From assembly GCF_002846335.1 (NCBI RefSeq), contig NZ_PJMQ01000001.1, positions 558,001-622,000 on the forward strand: a stretch of DNA of 64,000 nucleotides. Direction: 5' to 3'. Positions 37,675 through 46,639 of the stretch are shown here, in pieces. The notes beneath the pieces were generated by a model. That model made no database searches. It was not told the DNA's origin and worked only from the letters and a program-made list of their open reading frames with translations. Position 1 is the stretch's first letter. Every line of letters starts with the position of its first letter. The stretch is from Janthinobacterium sp. 61. GTDB taxonomy: Bacteria; Pseudomonadota; Gammaproteobacteria; Burkholderiales; Burkholderiaceae_D. The position numbers and the translations under genes were made by a program.

Positions 37675-39234
37675 TCAGGATGGAGCGTCGCAGGCGGGCA
37701 GGGCGGCCGTGTCCGTTGCCGCAGGGGCCGGATGACGCAAAAAAGCCAGGATCAGAAGGGCCGAGGCCGTCGTAATGCTGGCCAGCACATACAGCAAGTG
37801 GCGGAAGGCATTGCCATACGCTTGCGCCAGCTCGGCGGTTCCTGCCTGCGGCAGCAGGGTAGCCGCATGGCGCAGCTCACCCAGCGCCAGGAACGGCCCG
37901 GCGTGCGCCGCCTGTGCCGTGCCGACGCCGGCAATGCCGGCGCCGCCCAGCGCTGCCACCGTGAAGGTGCCCAGCAGCGCGCTGACGATGGCCAGCGCCA
38001 GGCCTTCGCCCGCCACGCGCGTCGTATTGAAGATGCCGGCCGCCATGCCCGCCCGCTCGACCGGCACGACGCTGATGGCCAGGCCATCCATCAAGCCCCA
38101 GGGCAGGCTGATGCCGCAACCGATCAGCAGCAACGGGCCCAGCAAGCTGGCGGGCGACTGTCCCGGCGCGCAGCTCGATAGCCACAGCAGGCCGCCCGCC
38201 GCCAGCAGCAAGCCGCAGGCGCAGATGTGCGCGGCGTCAATGCGCTGCGCCGCCATGCCAGCCAGGACCGGAAGCACCAGCATGGGCGCGGACAGGGCGA
38301 TCATCATGCGTCCCGCTTCCAGCGCGCTGTAGCCTTCGATACCGATGAAGCGGGCCGGCAGCAGCACCAGCAGCACGACAAAGGAAAACGCGGGCGCGGC
38401 GGCCAGCAGTTGCACGCCGGCAAAGGCGGGCAGGCGGAATAGCGACAGATCCAGCATGGGTCGCGCGGCGCGCCGCTCCACGCGGATGAAAGCGGCCAGC
38501 AGCAAGGCCGCGCCACCGAGCAGCCCCAGGCTGGCGGCGCTGCCCCAGCCACTATTGGGCGCCTGCAGCAAGCCATACGTAAACAAGGAGAGCGCGCCGG
38601 TAAACGTCAGGGCGCCGGGCCAGTCCACGCCCTGCGCCTGCGGGTCGCGCGATTCGCGCATGGCGCGCGCGGCGGCCAGCAGGGCGGCCAGGCCGGCTAC
38701 GGCCGTAGCGATGAAGATGGCGCGCCAGCCCGTGTGCGTGATCAAGGTGCCTGCCAGGAAGGGGCCGAAGGCCAGGCCCACGCCGAAGGCCGTGCCGATC
38801 AGGCTGAAGGCGCGCGCGCGGGACGGGCCGTCGAATTCCTGCGCCAGGGCCGCCAGTCCGCTCGACAGGGCCATGGCGCAGCCCAGGCCCTGGACGGCGC
38901 GCAGCACATCGAGCCACAGGATGCCGGGCGCGGCTGACAATGCCAGCGCGGCAGCGGAAAACACGCCCATGCCCAACAGGAACACGCGTTTGCGGCCATA
39001 GCGGTCGGCAAGCGCGCCGGCCACCATCAGGCAACCGCCAAAGCTGAGCATGAAGGCATTCGTGATCCACGCCAGCGCCAGCGGCGTGCCGTGCAGGTCG
39101 GCGGCGATGGCGGGGATGGCGATGGCGGGGCCCGTAAAACTGAGCGGCATGCACAGGGCTGCCAGGCAGACGGCGGCCAGCACGAAGGCGCGCCGGGCCG
39201 GGGAGGCAGGCTTCATACGGTGATTCGTATCCAT
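37675..39234 (-). CDS. MFS transporter, DHA2 (EmrB/QacA-like)
   Basis: 519 residues with about 14 hydrophobic helices, as in DHA2 drug:H+ antiporters. Motif A-like GALADRYGRKRVFL follows helix 2, and motif C-like GLAFGPFLAGTLI lies in helix 5. Probably exports a drug or hydrophobic metabolite. It is divergent from a LysR gene with a possible shared operator, which likely controls it. Confidence 0.88.
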   Translation of the reverse strand: MDTNHRMKPASPARRAFVLAAVCLAALCMPLSFTGPAIAIPAIAADLHGTPLALAWITNAFMLSFGGCLMVAGALADRYGRKRVFLLGMGVFSAAALALSAAPGILWLDVLRAVQGLGCAMALSSGLAALAQEFDGPSRARAFSLIGTAFGVGLAFGPFLAGTLITHTGWRAIFIATAVAGLAALLAAARAMRESRDPQAQGVDWPGALTFTGALSLFTYGLLQAPNSGWGSAASLGLLGGAALLLAAFIRVERRAARPMLDLSLFRLPAFAGVQLLAAAPAFSFVVLLVLLPARFIGIEGYSALEAGRMMIALSAPMLVLPVLAGMAAQRIDAAHICACGLLLAAGGLLWLSSCAPGQSPASLLGPLLLIGCGISLPWGLMDGLAISVVPVERAGMAAGIFNTTRVAGEGLALAIVSALLGTFTVAALGGAGIAGVGTAQAAHAGPFLALGELRHAATLLPQAGTAELAQAYGNAFRHLLYVLASITTASALLILAFLRHPAPAATDTAALPACDAPS

Positions 39235-39281
39235 GGGAATGATTCCAGAAAGAGGGAATCCGATGATAATATGGACGCAAT

Positions 39282-39313
39282 CTATGAAAAAGTGGCTGAA
39301 ATTCCACTCATAG
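39282..39313. promoter_or_regulatory. imperfect inverted repeat between MFS and LysR genes
   Basis: CTATGA...GTGG at 39282 onward mirrors CCAC...TCATAG ending at 39313. It sits in the 107-bp divergent gap and is a candidate LysR operator. Confidence 0.35.
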
Positions 39314-39341
39314 CGGACATATTTTCCCTAATCGAGATGAC

Positions 39342-40256
39342 ATGGATAATCTGAACGGCATCTCCGCTTTCGTGCGCGCGGCGGAAACGCGCAGCTATGT
39401 GGCGGCCGGGCGCCTGCTCGGCGTGTCGGCTTCTGCCGTGGGCAAGAGCGTGGCGCGGCTGGAAGAAAAGCTGGGCGTGCGACTGTTGAACCGCAGCACG
39501 CGGCGCATCAGCCTGAGCAATGAGGGCGCGCTGTTCTACGAGCGTTGCCAGCGCATCCTTGCCGACCTCGGCGATGCCGAGGCGGAACTGTCGCACCTGG
39601 CCGTGGCGCCACGCGGCAAGCTCAAGGTCAGCCTGCCCGTGATCGGCTACCGCATCATCCTGCCCCTGCTGGCCGAGTTTACAAGGCGGTACCCGGAGAT
39701 CGAACTCGACCTCGATTTCAACGACCGCCTGGTCGACGTGGTGGCCGAAGGCATTGATGTGGCCGTGCGCAGCGGCACCTTGACCGATTCGCGGCTGATG
39801 GCGCGCGAGCTGGGGCCGTTTGCCTTTGCCATCGTTGGCGCTCCCGCGTATTTCGCCCGCCATGGCGTGCCGGCCACGCCACGCGCGCTGGAACGGCACG
39901 CCTGCGTACGCTATAAATTCCCCACCACGGGGAAATTACAGGAATGGGCGCTGCAGCGCGCCGACGGCGACGGCGGTGGTGAACTGCGCTTGCCGACGGC
40001 CTTGACCTGCAACAATATCGAGGCATTGATCGGCGCCGCCACGCAGGGCGTGGGCCTCGCCTATTTGCCTGACTTTATCGTGCGTGACGCCATCGCACGG
40101 GGCGAGTTGCAAGCCGTGCTGGGCGAGTACCTGCTGTACTCGAGCAAGTTCTGGGTGCTGTGGCCGTCGAGCCGCCATCTGTCGCCCAAAATTCGCGTTT
40201 TTGTTGACCATTTGTGTACCCACCTGCATTTTTCCGCGCCCCCTTCCTCCCCCTGA
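39342..40256 (+). CDS. LysR-family regulator
   Basis: 304 residues. Winged HTH at the start (NLNGISAFVRAAETRSYVAA... ASAVGKSVARLEEKLGVRLL) and a substrate domain of the CrgA/DhcR type. It reads away from the MFS exporter gene and likely regulates it and itself; the effector is unknown. The ATG at 39342 is immediately followed by the HTH. Confidence 0.9.
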   Translation: MDNLNGISAFVRAAETRSYVAAGRLLGVSASAVGKSVARLEEKLGVRLLNRSTRRISLSNEGALFYERCQRILADLGDAEAELSHLAVAPRGKLKVSLPVIGYRIILPLLAEFTRRYPEIELDLDFNDRLVDVVAEGIDVAVRSGTLTDSRLMARELGPFAFAIVGAPAYFARHGVPATPRALERHACVRYKFPTTGKLQEWALQRADGDGGGELRLPTALTCNNIEALIGAATQGVGLAYLPDFIVRDAIARGELQAVLGEYLLYSSKFWVLWPSSRHLSPKIRVFVDHLCTHLHFSAPPSSP

Positions 40257-40566
40257 CCAGCCTGGCGGCCGCCATGGCGGCCAGTTGAGGAATATTCCTA
40301 CCCCAAAGAGATTTTTCCTAACATTGCAGAATATTTATTTGCTGCGATGCACCACGCTACGCCGCATATTGTCAGCTTATACCCTTTCTGAATACCCATC
40401 ATGCGTTAATTAAATTGCCATAAGGAATTTATTTATGTTAATTTCATATCTGTTTCTGCAATATTGCAATAGTTTCCTGTTGCTGGAACATGGGCATGAA
40501 TCAGCGTAATAAGCGTGTAGTAACCAACAATTAGGGCGTGAGCCCGGTTCCGTTCAGGGAGTGTGC
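40257..40566. other. non-coding gap between LysR and patatin genes
   Basis: 310 bp. A GC-rich palindrome (GCCGCCATGGCGGC) lies near 40267-40280, perhaps part of a weak terminator. The remainder is AT-rich and probably holds the promoter of the patatin gene. No ORF supported. Confidence 0.5.
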
Positions 40567-41682
40567 ATGAAGACAGTAAGCACGACGCCGCCACATCCGG
40601 CGCCAGCCGCGACACCTGCCCGCAAGACGGGCTTGCTGCTTGGGGGCGGTGCACCAAACTCCACCTTGATCGCGGGCGCGCTGGCCGCGTTTCTCGACGA
40701 AGGCATCGAATTCGATGTCATTTCGGCCTCCGGCGCCGGTGTGCTGATGGGTTTGCTTTATACGACGCCGCATGAGGCCACGCCGCGCCAGGCCTTGCAA
40801 AGCTGGGCCGACACGGGCGTAGCCGACAGTATCTACAAGATGATTCCGATCAACTACAAGGTGTTCCAGAAGCCGGGCATGCACGCCAGCACATTTCGCG
40901 ACGCCTTCCAGCCGCCGGCCAACAATCCTTTTTTCCAGGCGTTCCAGCAAACGTTTGCGGGCGTGCCCACGGCCTGGTCGGACTGGGGGAAATTGATGGT
41001 GTCGTCGCTGTCGCCATCGGACCTGTCGGCGAAAAGCCTGGGCCTGTGCGCGCACTTGCCCTTCCTGGAAAAAGCCGTGGATTTCTCGGGCGTGGCGCGC
41101 ATGCGCCCCGATTTCTACATCAATGCCTACAACCTTAGCGAGCACCGCATGCAAATCTGGGGCAAGCACGAGATCGCACCGATCCACGTGCGCGCGGCCC
41201 TGTCGTTTCCCTTCCTGTATGCGCCCACGACCATCGATGGCGACGACTACATCGAAGGCGCGGCGCTCGATACGCTCAATTTCGAGCCGTTTATCGAAGG
41301 CAAGGGCGAACACCATGACGCCGATACCCTGGTCATCCTCGACATCCTCGGCGACGAGCGATTGCTGCGCAAGCCGCGCAATCTGTACGACGCCTGGGTA
41401 CGCTCCATCATCACGCCACTGGTAAAAATTTCCAAGAGCGAGCTGCGCCTGTTCGAGCTCGAGCACAACACGGACGCGCGCACGGGCCAGCCCAAGCGGC
41501 GCCTGCTGAAACTCGACCTGATGGGCGGCATCCCGGAGCAGCACTGGCCCGATACCCTGGACTGGTCCAGTTCGAACATGCAGCTGCTGTTCGACGTGGG
41601 CCACAAGGCGGGCCTGGCGTTTTGCCGCCAGCATGGCGACTTGCTGCGCCGCACGCCTGACGCTTCCCCGCTGGCGGCCTAG
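40567..41682 (+). CDS. patatin-like phospholipase with variant catalytic motifs
   Basis: 371 residues. Patatin fold with oxyanion loop GLLLGGGAPNS, a nucleophile turn ISASGAGVLMG instead of strict GxSxG, and YIEGAALDT where most patatins have DG(G/A). Ser and an acid are thus shifted rather than plainly present. The protein may still hydrolyse lipid or polyhydroxybutyrate, or may not be an enzyme. No signal peptide; probably cytoplasmic. It is followed by a terminator, so it is a single transcription unit. Confidence 0.82.
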   Translation: MKTVSTTPPHPAPAATPARKTGLLLGGGAPNSTLIAGALAAFLDEGIEFDVISASGAGVLMGLLYTTPHEATPRQALQSWADTGVADSIYKMIPINYKVFQKPGMHASTFRDAFQPPANNPFFQAFQQTFAGVPTAWSDWGKLMVSSLSPSDLSAKSLGLCAHLPFLEKAVDFSGVARMRPDFYINAYNLSEHRMQIWGKHEIAPIHVRAALSFPFLYAPTTIDGDDYIEGAALDTLNFEPFIEGKGEHHDADTLVILDILGDERLLRKPRNLYDAWVRSIITPLVKISKSELRLFELEHNTDARTGQPKRRLLKLDLMGGIPEQHWPDTLDWSSSNMQLLFDVGHKAGLAFCRQHGDLLRRTPDASPLAA

Positions 41683-41721
41683 CACCGTTCTCCGGCCACC
41701 TGATCGGCAGCTACTCATCCT

Positions 41722-41747
41722 GCCTGGCCTCGCCAGGCTGTTTTTTT
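41722..41747 (+). terminator. rho-independent terminator after the patatin gene
   Basis: GCCTGGC (41722-41728) pairs with GCCAGGC (41732-41738) across a CTC loop, then TG and seven Ts. It lies 40 bp after the stop codon and 14 bp before the chemoreceptor ATG. Confidence 0.85.
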
Positions 41748-41761
41748 GACTGTGAAACACC

Positions 41762-43408
41762 ATGAATATCACCAAGCAATTAATTCTGACCCTCACCATC
41801 GCCTTGCTGGCCCTGCTGGTGCTGGGCGCCGGCGGCGCCATCCAGCTGCAGCGCGCCCAGGAGCGTTTTGACACCGTGCAAAACCGCATCATCCCCAGCA
41901 TCCAGGGCTTGAATGCTGCCAAGGGCTTCCTGGCCGATTCGCGCCTGGCCGGCTACCGCCTGTCCGTGTTCTCCAACCTGGCAGACAAGACGGCGCTGGA
42001 CAAGGCCGTGGCTGACGCCAACACGAATTTCGACAAGGTCATCGCCACGTATCGCGCCGAGCGCCTGTACGACGCCACGGACAGCAAGATGCTCGACGCT
42101 GACCAGGCCGCCATGGAAGCCTACCGCCGCGCGCTGGTACCATTCTTTGCCGCCGCCTACGCGGGCGACATGGATGGCGTGCGCGCCACCTTGCTGGCCG
42201 GCACGCCGCTGGCCATCACGGCCGCCGCCGCGAAAAAAAGCATGGATGACCATATCGCCTATAACAACAAGCTGGTCGATGACGTAAAGGCCGAAAGCCT
42301 GGCCGCCTACGATACGGCCTTCAACACCATGCTGGCCGTGCTGGGCGTGGCCGTGCTGCTGACGGGCGCGCTGGCCTGGCATATCTACCGCACCATCAGC
42401 GGCGGCCTGGGCGATATCGAGCATACGCTGGAACGCGTCAGCGCCTCGCTGGACCTGTCCGCCGCCATGCCCGTCGAGCGGATGGATGAAGTGGGCCGTA
42501 CGGCCACCGCCTTCAACAAATTCCTCGAACGTATCGTCGACGTGATCGCCACCGTGCGCACTTCGGCTGATACGGTCAGCGTGGCGGCCGCGCAGATTTC
42601 CGCCGGCAACGCGGACTTGTCCGTACGCACGGAGCAACAGGCGTCTTCCCTGGAAGAAACGGCGTCCAGCCTGGAAGAGCTGACCTCGGCCGTGCGCCAG
42701 AATACGGACAATGCGCGTCAGGCCAATACCCTGGCCGTGTCCGCCTCGGACGTGGCCCGCAAGGGCGGCGCCGTGGTGGCGCAAGTGGTGGGCACGATGG
42801 GTTCCATCAATGAATCGGCGAAGAAGATTGCCGACATTATCGGCGTGATCGACGGCATCGCCTTCCAAACCAATATTTTGGCGCTGAATGCAGCAGTGGA
42901 AGCGGCCCGTGCGGGCGAGCAGGGCCGCGGCTTCGCCGTGGTGGCCACCGAAGTGCGCAACCTGGCGCAGCGCTCGGCGGCGGCGGCCAAGGAAATCAAG
43001 GGCTTGATCGAGGATTCCGTGGATAAAGTCAACACGGGCAGCGCGCTGGTCGATCAGGCGGGCGCGACGATGGAAGAAATCGTCGCCAGCATCCGTCGCG
43101 TGACGGACATCATGGGCGACATCGCCGACGCCAGCCACGAGCAAAGCGCCGGCATCGAGCAAGTGAACCAGGCCATTTCGCAAATGGACCAGGTCACCCA
43201 GCAAAACGCGGCCCTCGTGGAAGAGGCGGCCGCCGCCGCTTCCTCGCTGCAAGAGCGCGCCGTGGAACTGGTCGACGTGGTGGCCGTGTTCCGCCTGCGT
43301 GGCGATGCCCAGGCCAAATCGTTGAAGGTGGCGGGCGGTTTGCCAGCCCGTGCTACACCTGCCTCTGGCCGGCGCCTGGCGCTGCCCGGCCGAAGCGTCA
43401 GCGCTTGA
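41762..43408 (+). CDS. methyl-accepting chemotaxis protein
   Basis: 548 residues. TM1 near residues 7-27, a periplasmic four-helix ligand domain, TM2 near 188-210, a HAMP segment, then a signalling domain with the hairpin tip AGEQGRGFAVVATEVRNLAQRS. The C-terminal tail lacks a CheR/CheB-binding pentapeptide (ends GRSVSA). The ligand cannot be inferred. It is monocistronic with a terminator on each side. Confidence 0.93.
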   Translation: MNITKQLILTLTIALLALLVLGAGGAIQLQRAQERFDTVQNRIIPSIQGLNAAKGFLADSRLAGYRLSVFSNLADKTALDKAVADANTNFDKVIATYRAERLYDATDSKMLDADQAAMEAYRRALVPFFAAAYAGDMDGVRATLLAGTPLAITAAAAKKSMDDHIAYNNKLVDDVKAESLAAYDTAFNTMLAVLGVAVLLTGALAWHIYRTISGGLGDIEHTLERVSASLDLSAAMPVERMDEVGRTATAFNKFLERIVDVIATVRTSADTVSVAAAQISAGNADLSVRTEQQASSLEETASSLEELTSAVRQNTDNARQANTLAVSASDVARKGGAVVAQVVGTMGSINESAKKIADIIGVIDGIAFQTNILALNAAVEAARAGEQGRGFAVVATEVRNLAQRSAAAAKEIKGLIEDSVDKVNTGSALVDQAGATMEEIVASIRRVTDIMGDIADASHEQSAGIEQVNQAISQMDQVTQQNAALVEEAAAAASSLQERAVELVDVVAVFRLRGDAQAKSLKVAGGLPARATPASGRRLALPGRSVSA

Positions 43409-43420
43409 CCCTTGTGACTA

Positions 43421-43445
43421 CCCCGGTACGCCGGGGTTTTTTTTT
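43421..43445 (+). terminator. rho-independent terminator after the chemoreceptor gene
   Basis: CCCCGG (43421-43426) pairs with CCGGGG (43431-43436) across TACG, followed by nine Ts. Strong, 13 bp after the stop. Confidence 0.92.
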
Positions 43446-43799
43446 GCGGTGGAGCCATCCAGTGCGTAAGCGTTGACGTGCTGCACCTGTGGCGGGCGGC
43501 GGTAAAGTTGCCGGGGCTGGCAGGGCGGAAGGGATGGCGGGAGGCACCGCCTGGTTCTGCACAGGGTATCAGCCTGACTTTCGTGCGCGTGATTCCGCTT
43601 TCGTCCCGAAGCAGACCTTCGCAATGCTGTCATGTGCGCCCAGCCATTGGTGAACATATTCAAGGTCGGAAAAGCTCTTTTTTTGGTCGATGGCGGACGG
43701 TGGTGATACCAATATTGTCTCAGGTCGGACAGCCACAGGGAACGGTACCAGATGAATAAATCAGTGCCTCATCGGAAACTGTTGTAGCTCAAAAGCTTT
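43446..43799. other. non-coding gap with a GC(T/C)TTCG hairpin fragment
   Basis: 354 bp between the chemoreceptor terminator and the Imm11-like gene. At 43593-43620 is an imperfect palindrome of the form TCCGCTTTCG...CGAAGCAGACCTTC, related to short fragments at 46547-46577 and 52983-53012. No ORF supported. Confidence 0.45.
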
Positions 43800-44384
43800 T
43801 TAGCAGGTTTTTTCAATATTCAACCGGAGCCCTCTACTCTTCGCAGCACGCACAATTTCCTCAGAAAGCAATGGATCAATCCATATGATTTTATCGACAA
43901 AGAAAAAATCTAGCTTCTCACCTTCAGGCTGTTCTATACAAAGATTTTTTATCCCCCTGACCTTATAATCAGGTGAAAGCTCACCACTGGCAAGCTTGCC
44001 TAAAACCATAGGCTTTCCCGAATAATCCGAATTGATATAATCAAAACATAAAACTTTATCATTGGCATGAATTAGGAAATACCTTCCCTCTGTGGCTTTC
44101 CCATTGAAATAACTGGCGTCCACTGGAAAAAATTCCAAGGAGGTATTATGTTCATCTATAATTTCTTTCATTTGTTCAGAAATAAAGAATGCGCCGCATG
44201 TTGTAAGAAAAAAATCGGCTTTGAGTTTTTTTATGCGCTTATCTAAAACAAGGCTAACCTTAGTCTCACGCAAGAGAATTTTTTCACCTAGCTGATAGTG
44301 CTCAGGAAGCGCCGGAAAAAACTCCACATCACCATCAATAAACCCACCATCTGGATCTTCATGCCGAAGAATATAGTATTGCAC
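43800..44384 (-). CDS. orphan Imm11 (DUF1629)-like immunity protein
   Basis: 194 residues, AT-rich compared with its surroundings. The motif order matches Imm11/DUF1629: FFISEQMKEIIDE, LEFFPVDASYFNG, then YFLIHANDKVLCFDY and the end DKIIWIDPLLSEEIVRAAKSRG. Such proteins neutralise toxin domains of polymorphic (contact-dependent or type VI) toxins. The GTG start at 44384 has AGGAGAAG upstream. No toxin gene is adjacent. Likely horizontally acquired. Confidence 0.7.
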   Translation of the reverse strand: MQYYILRHEDPDGGFIDGDVEFFPALPEHYQLGEKILLRETKVSLVLDKRIKKLKADFFLTTCGAFFISEQMKEIIDEHNTSLEFFPVDASYFNGKATEGRYFLIHANDKVLCFDYINSDYSGKPMVLGKLASGELSPDYKVRGIKNLCIEQPEGEKLDFFFVDKIIWIDPLLSEEIVRAAKSRGLRLNIEKTC

Positions 44385-44459
44385 GTTACTTCTCCTAACA
44401 AGTCAAACGAGTACCTTCAAGTCTCGGATCTGTATTTTTTAATAGCAGGTTATCAGTGC

Positions 44460-44658
44460 CTAAGTAGCGACCTCGAAGAGATAATAGTCAAGTAACTCTT
44501 GAGCGGACAAGGATAAGCTCAATTCCGCATATACCTCGCGCTCTACGCATTCTGCAGGAGTCTCGCCAATCCCGATGCGACCACCAGGAAGTTCTCACTC
44601 ATCCCAGCGCCATTTTCCCAGGCGATCGCGCGACTCGATGTGATTGCACAACAACGCT
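44460..44658 (-). pseudogene. Nudix hydrolase remnant with a nonsense codon
   Basis: On the minus strand, GKALLCNHIESRDRLGKWRW is followed by DE, a TGA, then ELPGGRIGIGETPAECV and EREVYAELSL. That matches the Nudix box GX5EX7REUXEEXGU, with the usual DEWELPGG changed from TGG to TGA. The N-terminal part is missing: homology starts right at the end of the GH13 gene. Stop TAG at 44462-44460. Confidence 0.65.
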
Positions 44659-46317
44659 TTACCCGAGCCCTGCCTCACACACATAAGCAATAGCAAACGA
44701 TTCGTATGGCTGCAGGCTGAGGTGGTCGGTCCAGCTATCACGCTGGGCATAGTTGCTGATCAAGCCTTGCCCGGCAATGCCGTGCAGCATTGCCGGCAGA
44801 TCCAGTTCGACGTGTTCGCCGGAGAAGTTGTTGACGACAACCAGCTGTTGGCTTCCCAAGCTGCGCCGATAGGCGAATACGTGCGGGTGCTGCTCCAGCA
44901 ATGGCAGGTATTGTCCGTAAACCATGACGTCCCAGTGCTTGCGCAGTTCGATCAGCTTCTGGTAGTGGAAGAAGACCGAATTGGGTTGTTCCTGCGCGGC
45001 CGCGACGTTGATCTCACGGTAGTTTGGATTCAGCTTTAGCCATGGCGTGCCACTACTGAAACCGGCGTTGTGTGTGCTGTTCCACTGCATTGGGGTGCGC
45101 GCATTGTCCCGCCCGTTGGCGTGGATGCCGGCCATCATCGTCTCCGGTGAAACGCCGGCGGCCGTGCGTTCGCGGTAGAGGTTGAGCGATTCGATGTCGC
45201 GATAGTCGTCGATGGAATCGAAACGTACATTGGTCATGCCTATTTCCTCGCCTTGATAGACGTAGGGGGTGCCCTTGAGAAAATGTAGCGCGGTGGCCAG
45301 CATCTTGGCCGACTCGACCCGGTAACGGCCGGGGTCGCCGTATTTGGATACGGCGCGTGGCAGGTCGTGGTTATTCCAGAACAGCGAGTTCCAGCCGGCA
45401 TCGGCCAGCTCGGTCTGCCACTTACTGATGATCTGCTTGAATTCGATCAGATCGAACGGCCGCGACTTCCATTTCCCTTCCTTGGTATCGTGGGTCATTG
45501 TGATGTGCTCAAACTGGAAGACCATCGACAGCTCCTGGCGCGCCGGGTCGGAATACAGCTTGGCGGTCTCCGGGGTGGCGCTCCAAGTCTCGCCCACCGA
45601 CAATACATCGCGTGCCGCCAAGGTCGCTTGGTGCATTTGCTGCAGCAGCGGGTGCAGTTGGGCGCCGTTGGCGATAATCTGCTGGTCGACCTGTTTGCCG
45701 ATGAGATCGATCACATCCATGCGGAAGCCGCCGATGCCCTTGTCCAACCACCAGTTCATCATGCGATGCACCTCTTCCTGCACCTGGGGATTTTCCCAGT
45801 TCAGGTCCGGCTGTCGTCTCGAGAACAGATGGAAGTAATATTCATCGCTGGCGGTATCGTATTCCCATGCACTCCCGCCAAAATAAGAACGTTGCTGGTC
45901 GGGCGGGGAGCCATCGGCGCCTGGATTGCGCCAGATGTAATAGTCACGGTAGGGGCTATCCTTGGATTTCTTCGCCTCGACGAACCAAGCATGTTCGTCA
46001 GAGGTGTGGTTGACCACAAGATCCATCAAAATACGGATGTCGCGCTTGGCCGCCTCTGCGATCAACTGCTCCATCTCGGCCAATGTGCCGAATTCAGCGG
46101 CGATATCCTGATAGTCGGAGATGTCATAGCCGTTATCGTCCATCGGCGACCGGTACACCGGCGACAGCCAGATCAGGTTGATTCCCAGATGTTGCAGGTA
46201 GTCCAGTCTGCCGATGATGCCGGCCAGATCACCGACCCCATCGTGATTGCTGTCTTGAAAACTACGTGGGTAGATCTGATACACGACGGCGTTATGCCAC
46301 CATTTCTTATCCAACAT
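44659..46317 (-). CDS. GH13 oligo-1,6-glucosidase / alpha-glucosidase
   Basis: 552 residues, no signal peptide. Typical opening WWHNAVVYQIYPRSFQDSN, LMDLVVNHTSDEH, nucleophile GGFRMDVIDLIG, acid SVGETWSATP, and WNNHDLPRAVS. Resembles DexB/MalL-type glucosidases of isomaltose and dextran oligosaccharides. GC content is lower than in the maltose operon glucosidase and its closest neighbours are remnants, which suggests acquisition. It has no LacI-type operator of the CAAAGCGCTTTG kind. Its stop abuts the Nudix remnant. Confidence 0.88.
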   Translation of the reverse strand: MLDKKWWHNAVVYQIYPRSFQDSNHDGVGDLAGIIGRLDYLQHLGINLIWLSPVYRSPMDDNGYDISDYQDIAAEFGTLAEMEQLIAEAAKRDIRILMDLVVNHTSDEHAWFVEAKKSKDSPYRDYYIWRNPGADGSPPDQQRSYFGGSAWEYDTASDEYYFHLFSRRQPDLNWENPQVQEEVHRMMNWWLDKGIGGFRMDVIDLIGKQVDQQIIANGAQLHPLLQQMHQATLAARDVLSVGETWSATPETAKLYSDPARQELSMVFQFEHITMTHDTKEGKWKSRPFDLIEFKQIISKWQTELADAGWNSLFWNNHDLPRAVSKYGDPGRYRVESAKMLATALHFLKGTPYVYQGEEIGMTNVRFDSIDDYRDIESLNLYRERTAAGVSPETMMAGIHANGRDNARTPMQWNSTHNAGFSSGTPWLKLNPNYREINVAAAQEQPNSVFFHYQKLIELRKHWDVMVYGQYLPLLEQHPHVFAYRRSLGSQQLVVVNNFSGEHVELDLPAMLHGIAGQGLISNYAQRDSWTDHLSLQPYESFAIAYVCEAGLG

Positions 46318-46639
46318 GATTATCTTTCTCGCTTATGGATTGGCGGCACTGTCTTGCAACGTGCCAAGGGATCGTCAGGGGTAGGGTAGATCCGATCTCG
46401 TCGTTGGATCCGGCAGCGATGAGATCGCACACCAGAAGTGTGGCAGGACACCGAGGCTCCAAACACGATCCATCGTGTTTTCATCGTCCGAGAACCATGG
46501 ATGAGGAGATTCTAAGCTACCGATGGCGTTTTGCTGCAATGGCACCGTCCGCTTCCGCACCTTACAGCGGACAGTCAGAGGTTTTTTCTTTTAACTGGTC
46601 TCGACATGCTCGTCCATCACTCAGGCGCAGGCCGCCTCT
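46318..46639. other. non-coding gap with a dispersed repeat
   Basis: 322 bp between the divergent GH13 promoter side and the serine hydrolase stop. It contains one copy of a ~100-bp repeat (46479-46577). No ORF is supported. Confidence 0.45.
46479..46577 (+). repeat. dispersed ~100-bp repeat, copy A
   Basis: The stretch starting TTTTCATCGTCCGAGAACCA and ending with the GTCCGCTTCCGC...GCGGAC palindrome aligns over its length with 52911-53012, roughly 65-70% by eye and in the same orientation. The palindromic tail also resembles 43593-43620. Confidence 0.45.

Noticed and set aside
36112..38181. Long plus-strand open frame (689 codons)
   Set aside because: Antisense across the maltoporin and MFS genes; low-complexity His/Gln/Arg composition.
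44385..44460. Toxin C-terminus upstream of the Imm11-like gene
   Set aside because: A 28-residue open frame ends just before the gene, but it overlaps the Nudix remnant and has no family match.
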